Below, piece after piece: positions 7,723-18,901 of a DNA stretch of 64,000 bases (positions are counted from its first letter, which is position 1; every line of letters starts with the position of its first letter). This stretch comes from Panorpa germanica (taxonomy: Eukaryota > Arthropoda > Insecta > Mecoptera > Panorpidae). The DNA is taken from the NCBI GenBank assembly GCA_963678705.1, contig OY783208.1, forward strand, positions 16,551,782-16,615,781, written 5' to 3'. A program made the translations under genes and the position numbers. Under the pieces are notes generated by a model. That model was given only the letters and a program-made list of their open reading frames with translations. It searched no databases and had not been told where the DNA came from.

Positions 7723-10700
7723 ACATTACAGCAGTCGGAACAATAAGAGGAGTAAATAGGGGACCAATTGTGATAGGATATATGGAAAACCGACCCTGCA
7801 AATTTTTGATTGATACTGGTGCTACGCAATCACTAGTAGGATTGGAATTCATTAGACGACAAAAATTTACGAAGCAGATCATTGCACCAGCAGCACCCAT
7901 TGTATTGCGAGCAATTACTGGAGATACGGCACCCGTTTCCGGAAAAATTAAATTAAAGATCAGGTTAGGCCACATGATCCGTGACTTTATATTCCTTGTA
8001 GCACCAATAGAGGAAGAATGTGTTCTGGGTTACGATTGGATGTCCTTAATAAACTGTACAATTTGTCCAAGAGCTAAAATTATACAGATAGGAAGAGACC
8101 GGCTTGAGCTGCTAAAAGATGACACTGAAGGAACTCTAAATATCAGAACGAGTATTACAAAAAACATACAACCCTCAGATGATAAAAAAGTGACCCTTCC
8201 AGACCACCTACAGGACGTCTATGAAAAGTCGAATAAAAAGTTAACTCTTGAAGAATCTCATGACCTGAAGATGGTACTACAAGACAACCAGGACATTTTT
8301 TCATCGGGAATAGAAGACGTGGGACACACGACATTAGTGCAACACCCAATAAAGATAGGAGACGCTAGACCAATTAAACAACCTGCACGAAGACTGCCAT
8401 GGGGACAAGAAGAGGAAGTTGACGCCATGGTGGATCAAATGCTGCGAGACGGAATAATAGAACCCTCAACAAGTCCGTGGGCATCACCGATAGTACTAGT
8501 AAAGAAAAAAGACGGAACGAAGCGATTCTGCGTAGACTACAGGAGATTAAATGATGTCACGCTAAAGGATGCATACCCGTTGCCTCGTATCGATAGCCTT
8601 TTTAGCGTATTAAATGGGTCTAATTACTTCTCCACGCTTGATCTCCGGAGCGGATATTGGCAAGTGGAAGTAAAACAAGAAGATAGGGAGAAAACAGCGT
8701 TCACGACCGGGAAAGGTCTATGGCAGTTTCGAGTAATGCCTTTTGGTCTATGTAATGCCCCCGCAACATTTGAACGATTAATGGATAGCGTCTTAAAAGA
8801 CTTACCTCCGGGAACATGCCTCGTGTATCTGGACGACATAGTGGTGCTTGGCAAAGATGCTAGAAGCCAAATAGATAATTTGAAAATTGTATTTCAACGA
8901 TTACGAACAGCAAACCTTAAATTAAACCCAAAGAAATGCAACCTTTGTGCCGAGCAAATAAGATATCTGGGACATGTCGTCACTAGAAATGGAGTATCTA
9001 CGGACCCGGAAAAAGTGAAAGCTATACAAACCTGGCCGACACCCACCAACCTGTCGGAAGTGCGGAGTTTCCTTGGGTTATGTGCTTATTACAGAAAATT
9101 TGTTTCAAACTTTGCGAAGATTGCGAAACCGCTATATGAACTTACAGAGAAACCAACTACGAAGAGGCGACCCATTGTGTGGACACCATCATGTGAAGAC
9201 TCGTTCAACCAACTAAAGGGAAAGCTTACAAATGCACCGATTCTTGCTTTTCCCCAACGTGTAGGTGAATTTATATTGGATACGGACGCATCGCATACCG
9301 GAATGGGAGCAGTACTTTCACAAGTACAACAAGGCGAAGAACGCGTAATAGAATACTTCAGTAGGGTATTCTCGAAGGCCGAACAGAATTACTGTGTTAC
9401 GAGAAAGGAACTTCTGGCAGTCGTTAAAGCTCTAAAACAGTGTAGACACTATTTGTGGGGCCAGCCATTTCAAATTCGGACCGACCACGCGTCGTTAACT
9501 TGGTTAACAAATTTTAAGGAGCCTGAGGGACAACTGGCACGTTGGCTACAACAAATAAGCGAATACCAGTATAAAATCGAGTATCGGCCAGGACGTCAAC
9601 ACGCGAATGCAGATGCATTGTCTAGAAGACCGTGTGCAACCAATGGATGTGACCACTGTGAACGAAAGGAGGCTAAACAGGAGCCCGAATGCGTACCCGA
9701 TGAGGCAATACTTATACGACATACTCAAGTCTATTTACAAAACGGTCGATTACCTCTTAACTATGATGATGCCGAAAAATGGGATCCCGACACATTAGTA
9801 AAAGCAGAAAACAAAATGAGCATGGAATACATCAGAGATGACCTATTCCTAGCACCCTCCGAATACGCGTTAGCCCATTGTGTCGCCGAAGACCTGCACA
9901 TGAGTAAGGGCATTGCAGTAACATTTAAGGAGAAATTCGGAGATCTGAGAAAGCTTCGAGAACAACAGAGAAAGGTAGGAGAAGTTGCAGTTCTAGAAAA
10001 GGATGGAAGATTTATTTATTACCTGATTACAAAACGGAGGAGTTCCGGAAAACCAACGTATCATGATTTATGGAAATCATTGGTATCACTACGAGAACAC
10101 ATCCTGCAGCAACAAGTAAAGAAGTTAGCCATTCCGCAAATAGGGTGCGGACACGATCATTTGACGTGGGCACATGTAGAACGTCTGCTGAAATACGTGT
10201 TCTACGATTTGGAGCTCAACATTCAGGTTTATATACCAGAACCAGTAGTAACCGTTCCCATAAGATACTTGACGCGGGCGAAGGCTAAAACCGAAGAAAC
10301 GCAAGTAACAGAGAATAATGATTCGCCTCCACCTGCAGATAGCTCGATTCAAACGATTGATCAAGCAGAAGATGAACTGGGTGACATCGTAGGTGAAGCA
10401 CAGAAAGAAGATGAAGATCTGGCACTCATTGCGGCATGGAAAAAGACAGGAATTAGGCCTCCATGGCCAGAGGTATCAGCCTATAGTCCTCGCGTAAAAG
10501 AATATTGGTCTATGTGGAACTGTTTAGAACTTCACGATGGAAGGCTATATCGATTGTGGCATTTTGTAGACAACAGGCCACCCATTCGACAACTGATAGT
10601 ACCTAATAAACTAGTCCCGGATATATTGAAACAGGTACACGATAGTTTCTCAGGTGGACATTTCGGGGTGTATAAAACACTAGAGAAGATACGGCAAAGG

Positions 10701-11708
10701 TGGTACTGGCCCCGTTGCGGAGCCTCAGTAAATCGTTGGTGTCGAAATTGTGACACTTGTACGGCCAGTAAAGGACCCCGACAGAGAAATCAAGGACCTA
10801 TGCATACCTACACAGTGGGAGCACCGTTCGAAAGAGTTGGAATGGACATTTTAGGACCACTGCCACGGAGCCGAAACGGCAATAAGTATGTGTTGATCGT
10901 GGTGGATTACTTTACCAAATGGCCTGAAATACTTCCTATTCCGAATCAAGAAGCGATTACAGTTGCAAAAGTCTTTGTGCAAGAAGTAGTATCGCGTTAT
11001 GGAGTTCCCCAAGAGCTACATTCGGATCAAGGAAGAAATTTTGAAGCCGCCGTATTCCAACAGATTTCGAAACTTCTAGGCATGCATAAAACCCGAACTA
11101 CACCATTACATCCGCAGTCGAACGGCATGGTTGAAAGACTAAATCGGACGATAGAGGAATACCTGACGAAATTTGTCCATACTAACCAAGACAATTGGGA
11201 CGAGTTGATACCTCTGTTTCTACTGGCATATCGGTCAGCGGTGCACGAAGCAACACGGCAGACTCCAGCCGCTATGCTAATGGGACGTGAACTCAGGTTA
11301 CCCTGTGACCTGATGTACGGACCTCCTCCCGAGAGAAAGATTGGCAACGAAGAATACTGCGAAACCATAGCGCAAGAATTAGAAGAAATCCACAAATTCG
11401 CGAGAGAACGCCTTCAGTTAGCGACGGATCGCTCGAAAACGCGTTATGATTGTGGAAAACAAAGTCAGCGCTTTTCCAGAGGTGATGCGGTATGGCTCTA
11501 CTACCCTAAGAAGAAGATAGGACGAAGCCCTAAGCTACAAGCCAAATGGGAAGGACCGTATTTAATATCGGCGGCCATTTCGGACGTGATCTACAAAGTG
11601 CAGAGATCAGCCCGAGGAAAATGCATGATTGTTCACCGAGACCGACTCGCAAAGTACGAGGGTGAAAATGCTCCAGGTTGGGAATTAACTGAGTCAGCCG
11701 CCCGATAA
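7665..11708 (+). CDS. pol: Pol polyprotein with embedded macrodomain, copy 2
   Basis: Same length and domain order as the first copy. It differs from copy 1 by Leu to Ile in the RNase H region (GEERVIEYF, near 9347) and Thr to Ile in the linker after the macrodomain (QTIDQ, near 10356); neither touches a catalytic residue. The macrodomain occupies about 9831-10241, with its Lys codon at 10032 and Asp codon at 10155. This is the only copy with a complete LTR on each side in the window (5391-6179 and 11752-12540). Confidence 0.95.
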   Translation, partial: RVAGSLTGTTLPAVPIKSPHITAVGTIRGVNRGPIVIGYMENRPCKFLIDTGATQSLVGLEFIRRQKFTKQIIAPAAPIVLRAITGDTAPVSGKIKLKIRLGHMIRDFIFLVAPIEEECVLGYDWMSLINCTICPRAKIIQIGRDRLELLKDDTEGTLNIRTSITKNIQPSDDKKVTLPDHLQDVYEKSNKKLTLEESHDLKMVLQDNQDIFSSGIEDVGHTTLVQHPIKIGDARPIKQPARRLPWGQEEEVDAMVDQMLRDGIIEPSTSPWASPIVLVKKKDGTKRFCVDYRRLNDVTLKDAYPLPRIDSLFSVLNGSNYFSTLDLRSGYWQVEVKQEDREKTAFTTGKGLWQFRVMPFGLCNAPATFERLMDSVLKDLPPGTCLVYLDDIVVLGKDARSQIDNLKIVFQRLRTANLKLNPKKCNLCAEQIRYLGHVVTRNGVSTDPEKVKAIQTWPTPTNLSEVRSFLGLCAYYRKFVSNFAKIAKPLYELTEKPTTKRRPIVWTPSCEDSFNQLKGKLTNAPILAFPQRVGEFILDTDASHTGMGAVLSQVQQGEERVIEYFSRVFSKAEQNYCVTRKELLAVVKALKQCRHYLWGQPFQIRTDHASLTWLTNFKEPEGQLARWLQQISEYQYKIEYRPGRQHANADALSRRPCATNGCDHCERKEAKQEPECVPDEAILIRHTQVYLQNGRLPLNYDDAEKWDPDTLVKAENKMSMEYIRDDLFLAPSEYALAHCVAEDLHMSKGIAVTFKEKFGDLRKLREQQRKVGEVAVLEKDGRFIYYLITKRRSSGKPTYHDLWKSLVSLREHILQQQVKKLAIPQIGCGHDHLTWAHVERLLKYVFYDLELNIQVYIPEPVVTVPIRYLTRAKAKTEETQVTENNDSPPPADSSIQTIDQAEDELGDIVGEAQKEDEDLALIAAWKKTGIRPPWPEVSAYSPRVKEYWSMWNCLELHDGRLYRLWHFVDNRPPIRQLIVPNKLVPDILKQVHDSFSGGHFGVYKTLEKIRQRWYWPRCGASVNRWCRNCDTCTASKGPRQRNQGPMHTYTVGAPFERVGMDILGPLPRSRNGNKYVLIVVDYFTKWPEILPIPNQEAITVAKVFVQEVVSRYGVPQELHSDQGRNFEAAVFQQISKLLGMHKTRTTPLHPQSNGMVERLNRTIEEYLTKFVHTNQDNWDELIPLFLLAYRSAVHEATRQTPAAMLMGRELRLPCDLMYGPPPERKIGNEEYCETIAQELEEIHKFARERLQLATDRSKTRYDCGKQSQRFSRGDAVWLYYPKKKIGRSPKLQAKWEGPYLISAAISDVIYKVQRSARGKCMIVHRDRLAKYEGENAPGWELTESAAR

Positions 11709-11751
11709 AAATTATAAGCTCTCGGGACGAGCGCTTTAAAGAGGGGGAAAG

Positions 11752-12540
11752 TGTTACGGATTTGCGGGCGTCTGAAGAGATAAAAATTATAGTTATAAAA
11801 TAATAGCTGGAATTAGCAGAAAAGGTTGCGCATCCCTGTAGAAGTATCTAGACATTTCGATAACGAAATTGTTTACTCGTGGCTTAAGTGGAAATGCGTG
11901 TTCTTGGACATAACAAAAACAACTGCATTCCGCGTATATTTGTTATTGTTTACATATGAACGCTCGAGAGGCAGATGTTGCGCGTATAAAAATAGTCGGC
12001 AGGCCACCTATACGCGTGTGTGTTCCGGGAAATGGAAATAAACAACCGCATACCAGGCACTTTTGTTATTGTTTACATGTGAGCACTCGGAAGCCAGATG
12101 CTACACATATGGTGTGGAACGTTATCGGAATATTCTGGGAGGTAAAAGGTGTCGTGATCAGGGGAAGTCTGCTGCGTAGACCGCTAATATAAAAGGAGCA
12201 AATCATCGCGTCGGAAGACAGTCCGCGAGTAAGAGTCAGTCAGCGATAGTCAGAGAGTTAATTGTAAACAGTTGTTGTAAAGTAGTTGTAATTGTTTTGT
12301 GTTAATAAATAAAGTTTGTAAAAGAGTAAGTCCTTCTTATTATTTTAATTGTGGCTATTTCTTAATTTAATAAGTTACAGCGCGACTAATAGTAAAGAAT
12401 TGCATCCGCTCGGCAATCAACTAAAAGAACCCACAGTCGCAGGCGTAATACGGCGTATATGTAGAAGAAGTTAAAGAGAATTGCTGCTACGAGTACACAG
12501 GCTAGTCGTCTCCGTCGTCACGCCGGGTAAAATTGTAACA
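11752..12540 (+). repeat. Gypsy LTR 2
   Basis: 789 bp with the same termini and signals as LTR 1. It serves at once as the 3' LTR of the second copy and the 5' LTR of the third. It differs from LTR 3 at two sites I noticed: TATAAA to TATAGA in the upstream TATA-like motif, and a change near 18840. Confidence 0.93.
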
Positions 12541-12618
12541 TTTGGTGTCAGAAGTGGGATAGCTACAGTTACGACCGCTGCCGAGAGAATTCCAAGAAGA
12601 AAACAGGAGAGTCTGAAA

Positions 12619-12785
12619 CTACGTTTCCAAAGAGACTTCCAGAAACTTCTAGTCGGGATTTGCAGCCAGAAGGATTTTCAGAAGAGGAAGGTTCGAGAAA
12701 AACGGTAATAATAATTTCAAAGAAACTCTAGAGAATTCCAGAACCTTCCAGAAAGTTCTAGAGACACCCAGAAAATTCTAGAAAA
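12619..12785 (+). promoter_or_regulatory. Heat-shock-element-like clusters in leader (copy 3)
   Basis: Same three phased TTC/GAA clusters as in the copy 2 leader, unchanged. The long array is 12726-12785. Confidence 0.5.
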
Positions 12786-12823
12786 TAATTTTATAACCAT
12801 TTACAACACAATACGCAACAAAA

Positions 12824-14044
12824 ATGGAGGAAATATTAAAAGAGCTTAGAGAGATAAGAGAAGTACAAAAAGTTGATTTTAGAGAGATGAAAGAAGAGAT
12901 GTTCGAAATAATACAAAAACAAACAGAAAAGTCTAAAGAAGAGATGCTCGAGAAAATTCAAGAGCAGGCCGAAAACACTAAAGAAGACATATGCGAGAAG
13001 TTTAATGCGTTCCAAGTACAGTTGCAAGCTGTAGAAGAAGCTTGCAAAGGATCCAGAAAGGAATTAGAAACGCGGATAAATGAAATAGAAGATAGTGTGA
13101 CACAAAGTCTCCAATCGGTTACAACACGTCAAGAATTGGCAGAGACAAAAATAATAGAAATAGAAGAACGCGTGGAACTCATCAAAAAAAATGGAAAGCA
13201 ACTAGAAGGTGCACAGCTTGCACAACTGGCAGAGAGGATGCAAGTTCTAGAAAACTCTCAAGGTTGCGTCAACTCTACGTTTGCGAAAAGCAGCACTATT
13301 AAGCCATCTCCCTACGATGGAACAATCTCTTGGCAGGAATATGAGGTGCAATTCACAGCCATAGCGGAGTTCAATGGCTGGAGTGACAGGGATTGTGCAG
13401 GCCAGTTAGCGGCCATGTTACGGGGCTCGGCTCTAATCGCTTTCCAAAATATGAACCCGGACGAGCGGCGAAGCTATACGGCTCTTAAAGCAATGCTAAG
13501 CCAGCGGTATGGGGAAGAAAATCTCGCACCTCTGTACTGGACGCAGCTGGTGAACCGGAGACAAGCTGCAGGAGAAAGGCTGGCAGACCTGGCGACAGAT
13601 ATCGAGCGATTAGTAAACCGTGCTGCAGGCAGAGCCCCCAGAGAAACATTAGGAAATTGGGAGGTACAATACTTCGCTAACGCTGTACAAGAGCGCAGAA
13701 TAAAGGAGGCCATTTTATTGGCTAAGCCGAAGAACATAAACGAGGCCCTGGCCGCTGCGCTTCAAATGGAAACCGTCAGCCATATTCCCGATGTGAGCCG
13801 TATAAGGAGCGCCACTATATCTCCCTCTCATACCACCCCTGCTATGGACGAGGTGTTTCGGCGATTGGCGGACCTCGAGGATCGAAATAGGAACCGTTAT
13901 AATCCAGGAATTTCAAGAGGTCGGCAATGGACTTCCTACAGGGGAAGAAACCCAACGGTGAATAATACAAGCTCGGAAAGAAGACCCTCCACATCGGCTG
14001 CCAATGCGGATCGGCAGTCGGGAAACGAGTCGCAGGCAGTTTAA
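12824..14044 (+). CDS. gag: Gag protein of gypsy element, copy 3
   Basis: 406 aa, open throughout. Two amino-acid differences from the other copies: Pro to Leu in AQLAQLAERM, and Arg to Gln in NAVQERR (two adjacent base changes at 13689-13690, cgg to caa). The second lies in the helical gag core. These private changes show the third copy is not a simple assembly duplicate of the first two. Confidence 0.9.
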   Translation: MEEILKELREIREVQKVDFREMKEEMFEIIQKQTEKSKEEMLEKIQEQAENTKEDICEKFNAFQVQLQAVEEACKGSRKELETRINEIEDSVTQSLQSVTTRQELAETKIIEIEERVELIKKNGKQLEGAQLAQLAERMQVLENSQGCVNSTFAKSSTIKPSPYDGTISWQEYEVQFTAIAEFNGWSDRDCAGQLAAMLRGSALIAFQNMNPDERRSYTALKAMLSQRYGEENLAPLYWTQLVNRRQAAGERLADLATDIERLVNRAAGRAPRETLGNWEVQYFANAVQERRIKEAILLAKPKNINEALAAALQMETVSHIPDVSRIRSATISPSHTTPAMDEVFRRLADLEDRNRNRYNPGISRGRQWTSYRGRNPTVNNTSSERRPSTSAANADRQSGNESQAV

Positions 14045-14083
14045 CGGGGACAACTCTGCCTGCTGTTCCGATTAAGAGTCCCC
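14020..14083 (+). promoter_or_regulatory. -1 frameshift signal (copy 3)
   Basis: Identical to copies 1 and 2: heptamer at 14020-14026, pseudoknot arms at +12722. Confidence 0.85.
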
Positions 14084-17000
14084 ACATTACAGCAGTCGGA
14101 ACAATAAGAGGAGTAAATAGGGGACCAATTGTGATAGGATATATGGAAAACCGACCCTGCAAATTTTTGATTGATACTGGTGCTACGCAATCACTAGTAG
14201 GATTGGAATTCATTAGACGACAAAAATTTACGAAGCAGATCATTGCACCAGCAGCACCCATTGTATTGCGAGCAATTACTGGAGATACGGCACCCGTTTC
14301 CGGAAAAATTAAATTAAAGATCAGGTTAGGCCACATGATCCGTGACTTTATATTCCTTGTAGCACCAATAGAGGAAGAATGTGTTCTGGGTTACGATTGG
14401 ATGTCCTTAATAAACTGTACAATTTGTCCAAGAGCTAAAATTATACAGATAGGAAGAGACCGGCTTGAGCTGCTAAAAGATGACACTGAAGGAACTCTAA
14501 ATATCAGAACGAGTATTACAAAAAACATACAACCCTCAGATGATAAGGAAGTGACCCTTCCAGACCACCTACAGGACGTCTATGAAAAGTCGAATAAAAA
14601 GTTAACTCTTGAAGAATCTCATGACCTGAAGATGGTACTACAAGACAACCAGGACATTTTTTCATCGGGAATAGAAGACGTGGGACACACGACATTAGTG
14701 CAACACCCAATAAAGATAGGAGACGCTAGACCAATTAAACAACCTGCACGAAGACTGCCATGGGGACAAGAAGAGGAAGTTGACGCCATGGTGGATCAAA
14801 TGCTGCGAGACGGAATAATAGAACCCTCAACAAGTCCGTGGGCATCACCGATAGTACTAGTAAAGAAAAAAGACGGAACGAAGCGATTCTGCGTAGACTA
14901 CAGGAGATTAAATGATGTCACGCTAAAGGATGCATACCCGTTGCCTCGTATCGATAGCCTTTTTAGCGTATTAAATGGGTCTAATTACTTCTCCACGCTT
15001 GATCTCCGGAGCGGATATTGGCAAGTGGAAGTAAAACAAGAAGATAGGGAGAAAACAGCGTTCACGACCGGGAAAGGTCTATGGCAGTTTCGAGTAATGC
15101 CTTTTGGTCTATGTAATGCCCCCGCAACATTTGAACGATTAATGGATAGCGTCTTAAAAGACTTACCTCCGGGAACATGCCTCGTGTATCTGGACGACAT
15201 AGTGGTGCTTGGCAAAGATGCTAGAAGCCAAATAGATAATTTGAAAATTGTATTTCAACGATTACGAACAGCAAACCTTAAATTAAACCCAAAGAAATGC
15301 AACCTTTGTGCCGAGCAAATAAGATATCTGGGACATGTCGTCACTAGAAATGGAGTATCTACGGACCCGGAAAAAGTGAAAGCTATACAAACCTGGCCGA
15401 CACCCACCAACCTGTCGGAAGTGCGGAGTTTCCTTGGGTTATGTGCTTATTACAGAAAATTTGTTTCAAACTTTGCGAAGATTGCGAAACCGCTATATGA
15501 ACTTACAGAGAAACCAACTACGAAGAGGCGACCCATTGTGTGGACACCATCATGTGAAGACTCGTTCAACCAACTAAAGGGAAAGCTTACAAATGCACCG
15601 ATTCTTGCTTTTCCCCAACGTGTAGGTGAATTTATATTGGATACGGACGCATCGCATACCGGAATGGGAGCAGTACTTTCACAAGTACAACAAGGCGAAG
15701 AACGCGTACTAGAATACTTCAGTAGGGTATTCTCGAAGGCCGAACAGAATTACTGTGTTACGAGAAAGGAACTTCTGGCAGTCGTTAAAGCTCTAAAACA
15801 GTGTAGACACTATTTGTGGGGCCAGCCATTTCAAATTCGGACCGACCACGCGTCGTTAACTTGGTTAACAAATTTTAAGGAGCCTGAGGGACAACTGGCA
15901 CGTTGGCTACAACAAATAAGCGAATACCAGTATAAAATCGAGTATCGGCCAGGACGTCAACACGCGAATGCAGATGCATTGTCTAGAAGACCGTGTGCAA
16001 CCAATGGATGTGACCACTGTGAACGAAAGGAGGCTAAACAGGAGCCCGAATGCGTACCCGATGAGGCAATACTTATACGACATACTCAAGTCTATTTACA
16101 AAACGGTCGATTACCTCTTAACTATGATGATGCCGAAAAATGGGATCCCGACACATTAGTAAAAGCAGAAAACAAAATGAGCATGGAATACATCAGAGAT
16201 GACCTATTCCTAGCACCCTCCGAATACGCGTTAGCCCATTGTGTCGCCGAAGACCTGCACATGAGTAAGGGCATTGCAGTAACATTTAAGGAGAAATTCG
16301 GAGATCTGAGAAAGCTTCGAGAACAACAGAGAAAGGTAGGAGAAGTTGCAGTTCTAGAAAAGGATGGAAGATTTATTTATTACCTGATTACAAAACGGAG
16401 GAGTTCCGGAAAACCAACGTATCATGATTTATGGAAATCATTGGTATCACTACGAGAACACATCCTGCAGCAACAAGTAAAGAAGTTAGCCATTCCGCAA
16501 ATAGGGTGCGGACACGATCATTTGACGTGGGCACATGTAGAACGTCTGCTGAAATACGTGTTCTACGATTTGGAGCTCAACATTCAGGTTTATATACCAG
16601 AACCAGTAGTAACCGTTCCCATAAGATACTTGACGCGGGCGAAGGCTAAAACCGAAGAAACGCAAGTAACAGAGAATAATGATTCGCCTCCACCTGCAGA
16701 TAGCTCGATTCAAACGACTGATCAAGCAGAAGATGAACTGGGTGACATCGTAGGTGAAGCACAGAAAGAAGATGAAGATCTGGCACTCATTGCGGCATGG
16801 AAAAAGACAGGAATTAGGCCTCCATGGCCAGAGGTATCAGCCTATAGTCCTCGCGTAAAAGAATATTGGTCTATGTGGAACTGTTTAGAACTTCACGATG
16901 GAAGGCTATATCGATTGTGGCATTTTGTAGACAACAGGCCACCCATTCGACAACTGATAGTACCTAATAAACTAGTCCCGGATATATTGAAACAGGTACA

Positions 17001-18069
17001 CGATAGTTTCTCAGGTGGACATTTCGGGGTGTATAAAACACTAGAGAAGATACGGCAAAGGTGGTACTGGCCCCGTTGCGGAGCCTCAGTAAATCGTTGG
17101 TGTCGAAATTGTGACACTTGTACGGCCAGTAAAGGACCCCGACAGAGAAATCAAGGACCTATGCATACCTACACAGTGGGAGCACCGTTCGAAAGAGTTG
17201 GAATGGACATTTTAGGACCACTGCCACGGAGCCGAAACGGCAATAAGTATGTGTTGATCGTGGTGGATTACTTTACCAAATGGCCTGAAATACTTCCTAT
17301 TCCGAATCAAGAAGCGATTACAGTTGCAAAAGTCTTTGTGCAAGAAGTAGTATCGCGTTATGGAGTTCCCCAAGAGCTACATTCGGATCAAGGAAGAAAT
17401 TTTGAAGCCGCCGTATTCCAACAGATTTCGAAACTTCTAGGCATGCATAAAACCCGAACTACACCATTACATCCGCAGTCGAACGGCATGGTTGAAAGAC
17501 TAAATCGGACGATAGAGGAATACCTGACGAAATTTGTCCATACTAACCAAGACAATTGGGACGAGTTGATACCTCTGTTTCTACTAGCATATCGGTCAGC
17601 GGTGCACGAAGCAACACGGCAGACTCCAGCCGCTATGCTAATGGGACGTGAACTCAGGTTACCCTGTGACCTGATGTACGGACCTCCTCCCGAGAGAAAG
17701 ATTGGCAACGAAGAATACTGCGAAACCATAGCGCAAGAATTAGAAGAAATCCACAAATTCGCGAGAGAACGCCTTCAGTTAGTGACGGATCGCTCGAAAA
17801 CGCGTTATGATTGTGGAAAACAAAGTCAGCGCTTTTCCAGAGGTGATGCGGTATGGCTCTACTACCCTAAGAAGAAGATAGGACGAAGCCCTAAGCTACA
17901 AGCCAAATGGGAAGGACCGTATTTAATATCGGCGGCCATTTCGGACGTGATCTACAAAGTGCAGAGATCAGCCCGAGGAAAATGCATGATTGTTCACCGA
18001 GACCGACTCGCAAAGTACGAGGGTGAAAATGCTCCAGGTTGGGAATTAACTGAGTCAGCCGCCCGATAA
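14026..18069 (+). CDS. pol: Pol polyprotein with embedded macrodomain, copy 3
   Basis: Open throughout. Differs from copy 1 by Lys to Glu before the RT (SDDKEVT) and Ala to Val in the integrase tail (LQLVTDR). All protease, RT, RNase H, macrodomain and integrase active-site residues are kept. The macrodomain is at about 16192-16602, with Lys codon 16393 and Asp codon 16516. Three intact copies of the extra domain argue that it is a functional part of the polyprotein. Confidence 0.95.
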   Translation, partial: RVAGSLTGTTLPAVPIKSPHITAVGTIRGVNRGPIVIGYMENRPCKFLIDTGATQSLVGLEFIRRQKFTKQIIAPAAPIVLRAITGDTAPVSGKIKLKIRLGHMIRDFIFLVAPIEEECVLGYDWMSLINCTICPRAKIIQIGRDRLELLKDDTEGTLNIRTSITKNIQPSDDKEVTLPDHLQDVYEKSNKKLTLEESHDLKMVLQDNQDIFSSGIEDVGHTTLVQHPIKIGDARPIKQPARRLPWGQEEEVDAMVDQMLRDGIIEPSTSPWASPIVLVKKKDGTKRFCVDYRRLNDVTLKDAYPLPRIDSLFSVLNGSNYFSTLDLRSGYWQVEVKQEDREKTAFTTGKGLWQFRVMPFGLCNAPATFERLMDSVLKDLPPGTCLVYLDDIVVLGKDARSQIDNLKIVFQRLRTANLKLNPKKCNLCAEQIRYLGHVVTRNGVSTDPEKVKAIQTWPTPTNLSEVRSFLGLCAYYRKFVSNFAKIAKPLYELTEKPTTKRRPIVWTPSCEDSFNQLKGKLTNAPILAFPQRVGEFILDTDASHTGMGAVLSQVQQGEERVLEYFSRVFSKAEQNYCVTRKELLAVVKALKQCRHYLWGQPFQIRTDHASLTWLTNFKEPEGQLARWLQQISEYQYKIEYRPGRQHANADALSRRPCATNGCDHCERKEAKQEPECVPDEAILIRHTQVYLQNGRLPLNYDDAEKWDPDTLVKAENKMSMEYIRDDLFLAPSEYALAHCVAEDLHMSKGIAVTFKEKFGDLRKLREQQRKVGEVAVLEKDGRFIYYLITKRRSSGKPTYHDLWKSLVSLREHILQQQVKKLAIPQIGCGHDHLTWAHVERLLKYVFYDLELNIQVYIPEPVVTVPIRYLTRAKAKTEETQVTENNDSPPPADSSIQTTDQAEDELGDIVGEAQKEDEDLALIAAWKKTGIRPPWPEVSAYSPRVKEYWSMWNCLELHDGRLYRLWHFVDNRPPIRQLIVPNKLVPDILKQVHDSFSGGHFGVYKTLEKIRQRWYWPRCGASVNRWCRNCDTCTASKGPRQRNQGPMHTYTVGAPFERVGMDILGPLPRSRNGNKYVLIVVDYFTKWPEILPIPNQEAITVAKVFVQEVVSRYGVPQELHSDQGRNFEAAVFQQISKLLGMHKTRTTPLHPQSNGMVERLNRTIEEYLTKFVHTNQDNWDELIPLFLLAYRSAVHEATRQTPAAMLMGRELRLPCDLMYGPPPERKIGNEEYCETIAQELEEIHKFARERLQLVTDRSKTRYDCGKQSQRFSRGDAVWLYYPKKKIGRSPKLQAKWEGPYLISAAISDVIYKVQRSARGKCMIVHRDRLAKYEGENAPGWELTESAAR

Positions 18070-18112
18070 AAATTATAAGCTCTCGGGACGAGCGCTTTAA
18101 AGAGGGGGAAAG

Positions 18113-18901
18113 TGTTACGGATTTGCGGGCGTCTGAAGAGATAAAAATTATAGTTATAAAATAATAGCTGGAATTAGCAGAAAAGGTTGCGCATCCCTGT
18201 AGAAGTATCTAGACATTTCGATAACGAAATTGTTTACTCGTGGCTTAAGTGGAAATGCGTGTTCTTGGACATAACAAAAACAACTGCATTCCGCGTATAT
18301 TTGTTATTGTTTACATATGAACGCTCGAGAGGCAGATGTTGCGCGTATAGAAATAGTCGGCAGGCCACCTATACGCGTGTGTGTTCCGGGAAATGGAAAT
18401 AAACAACCGCATACCAGGCACTTTTGTTATTGTTTACATGTGAGCACTCGGAAGCCAGATGCTACACATATGGTGTGGAACGTTATCGGAATATTCTGGG
18501 AGGTAAAAGGTGTCGTGATCAGGGGAAGTCTGCTGCGTAGACCGCTAATATAAAAGGAGCAAATCATCGCGTCGGAAGACAGTCCGCGAGTAAGAGTCAG
18601 TCAGCGATAGTCAGAGAGTTAATTGTAAACAGTTGTTGTAAAGTAGTTGTAATTGTTTTGTGTTAATAAATAAAGTTTGTAAAAGAGTAAGTCCTTCTTA
18701 TTATTTTAATTGTGGCTATTTCTTAATTTAATAAGTTACAGCGCGACTAATAGTAAAGAATTGCATCCGCTCGGCAATCAACTAAAAGAACCCACAGTCG
18801 CAGGCGTAATACGGCGTATATGTAGAAGAAGTTAAAGAGGATTGCTGCTACGAGTACACAGGCTAGTCGTCTCCGTCGTCACGCCGGGTAAAATTGTAAC
18901 A
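18113..18901 (+). repeat. Gypsy LTR 3, terminal LTR of the array
   Basis: Closes the array with ...GTAACA at 18901. The flanking DNA begins ATATGATGG. The matching 5' target duplication lies outside the window, so it cannot be checked here. Confidence 0.93.

Larger units (their letters stand above)
1..18901 (+). mobile_element. Tandem array of a Ty3/gypsy LTR retrotransposon, three internal regions sharing LTRs
   Basis: Three near-identical internal regions (from 1, from 6180, from 12541) are separated by single 789-bp LTRs (5391-6179, 11752-12540, 18113-18901), giving an exact period of 6361 bp. The window opens inside the leader of the first copy. Each unit reads PBS, leader, gag, pol, polypurine tract, LTR. 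There is no env. Domain order protease-RT-RNase H-integrase places it in Ty3/gypsy. All three gag and pol frames are open, and the copies differ by only a handful of bases, so amplification was recent. Sharing of LTRs points to LTR-LTR recombination or concatemer insertion rather than three separate insertions. An assembly artefact is possible but less likely, because each copy has private substitutions. Confidence 0.95.
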
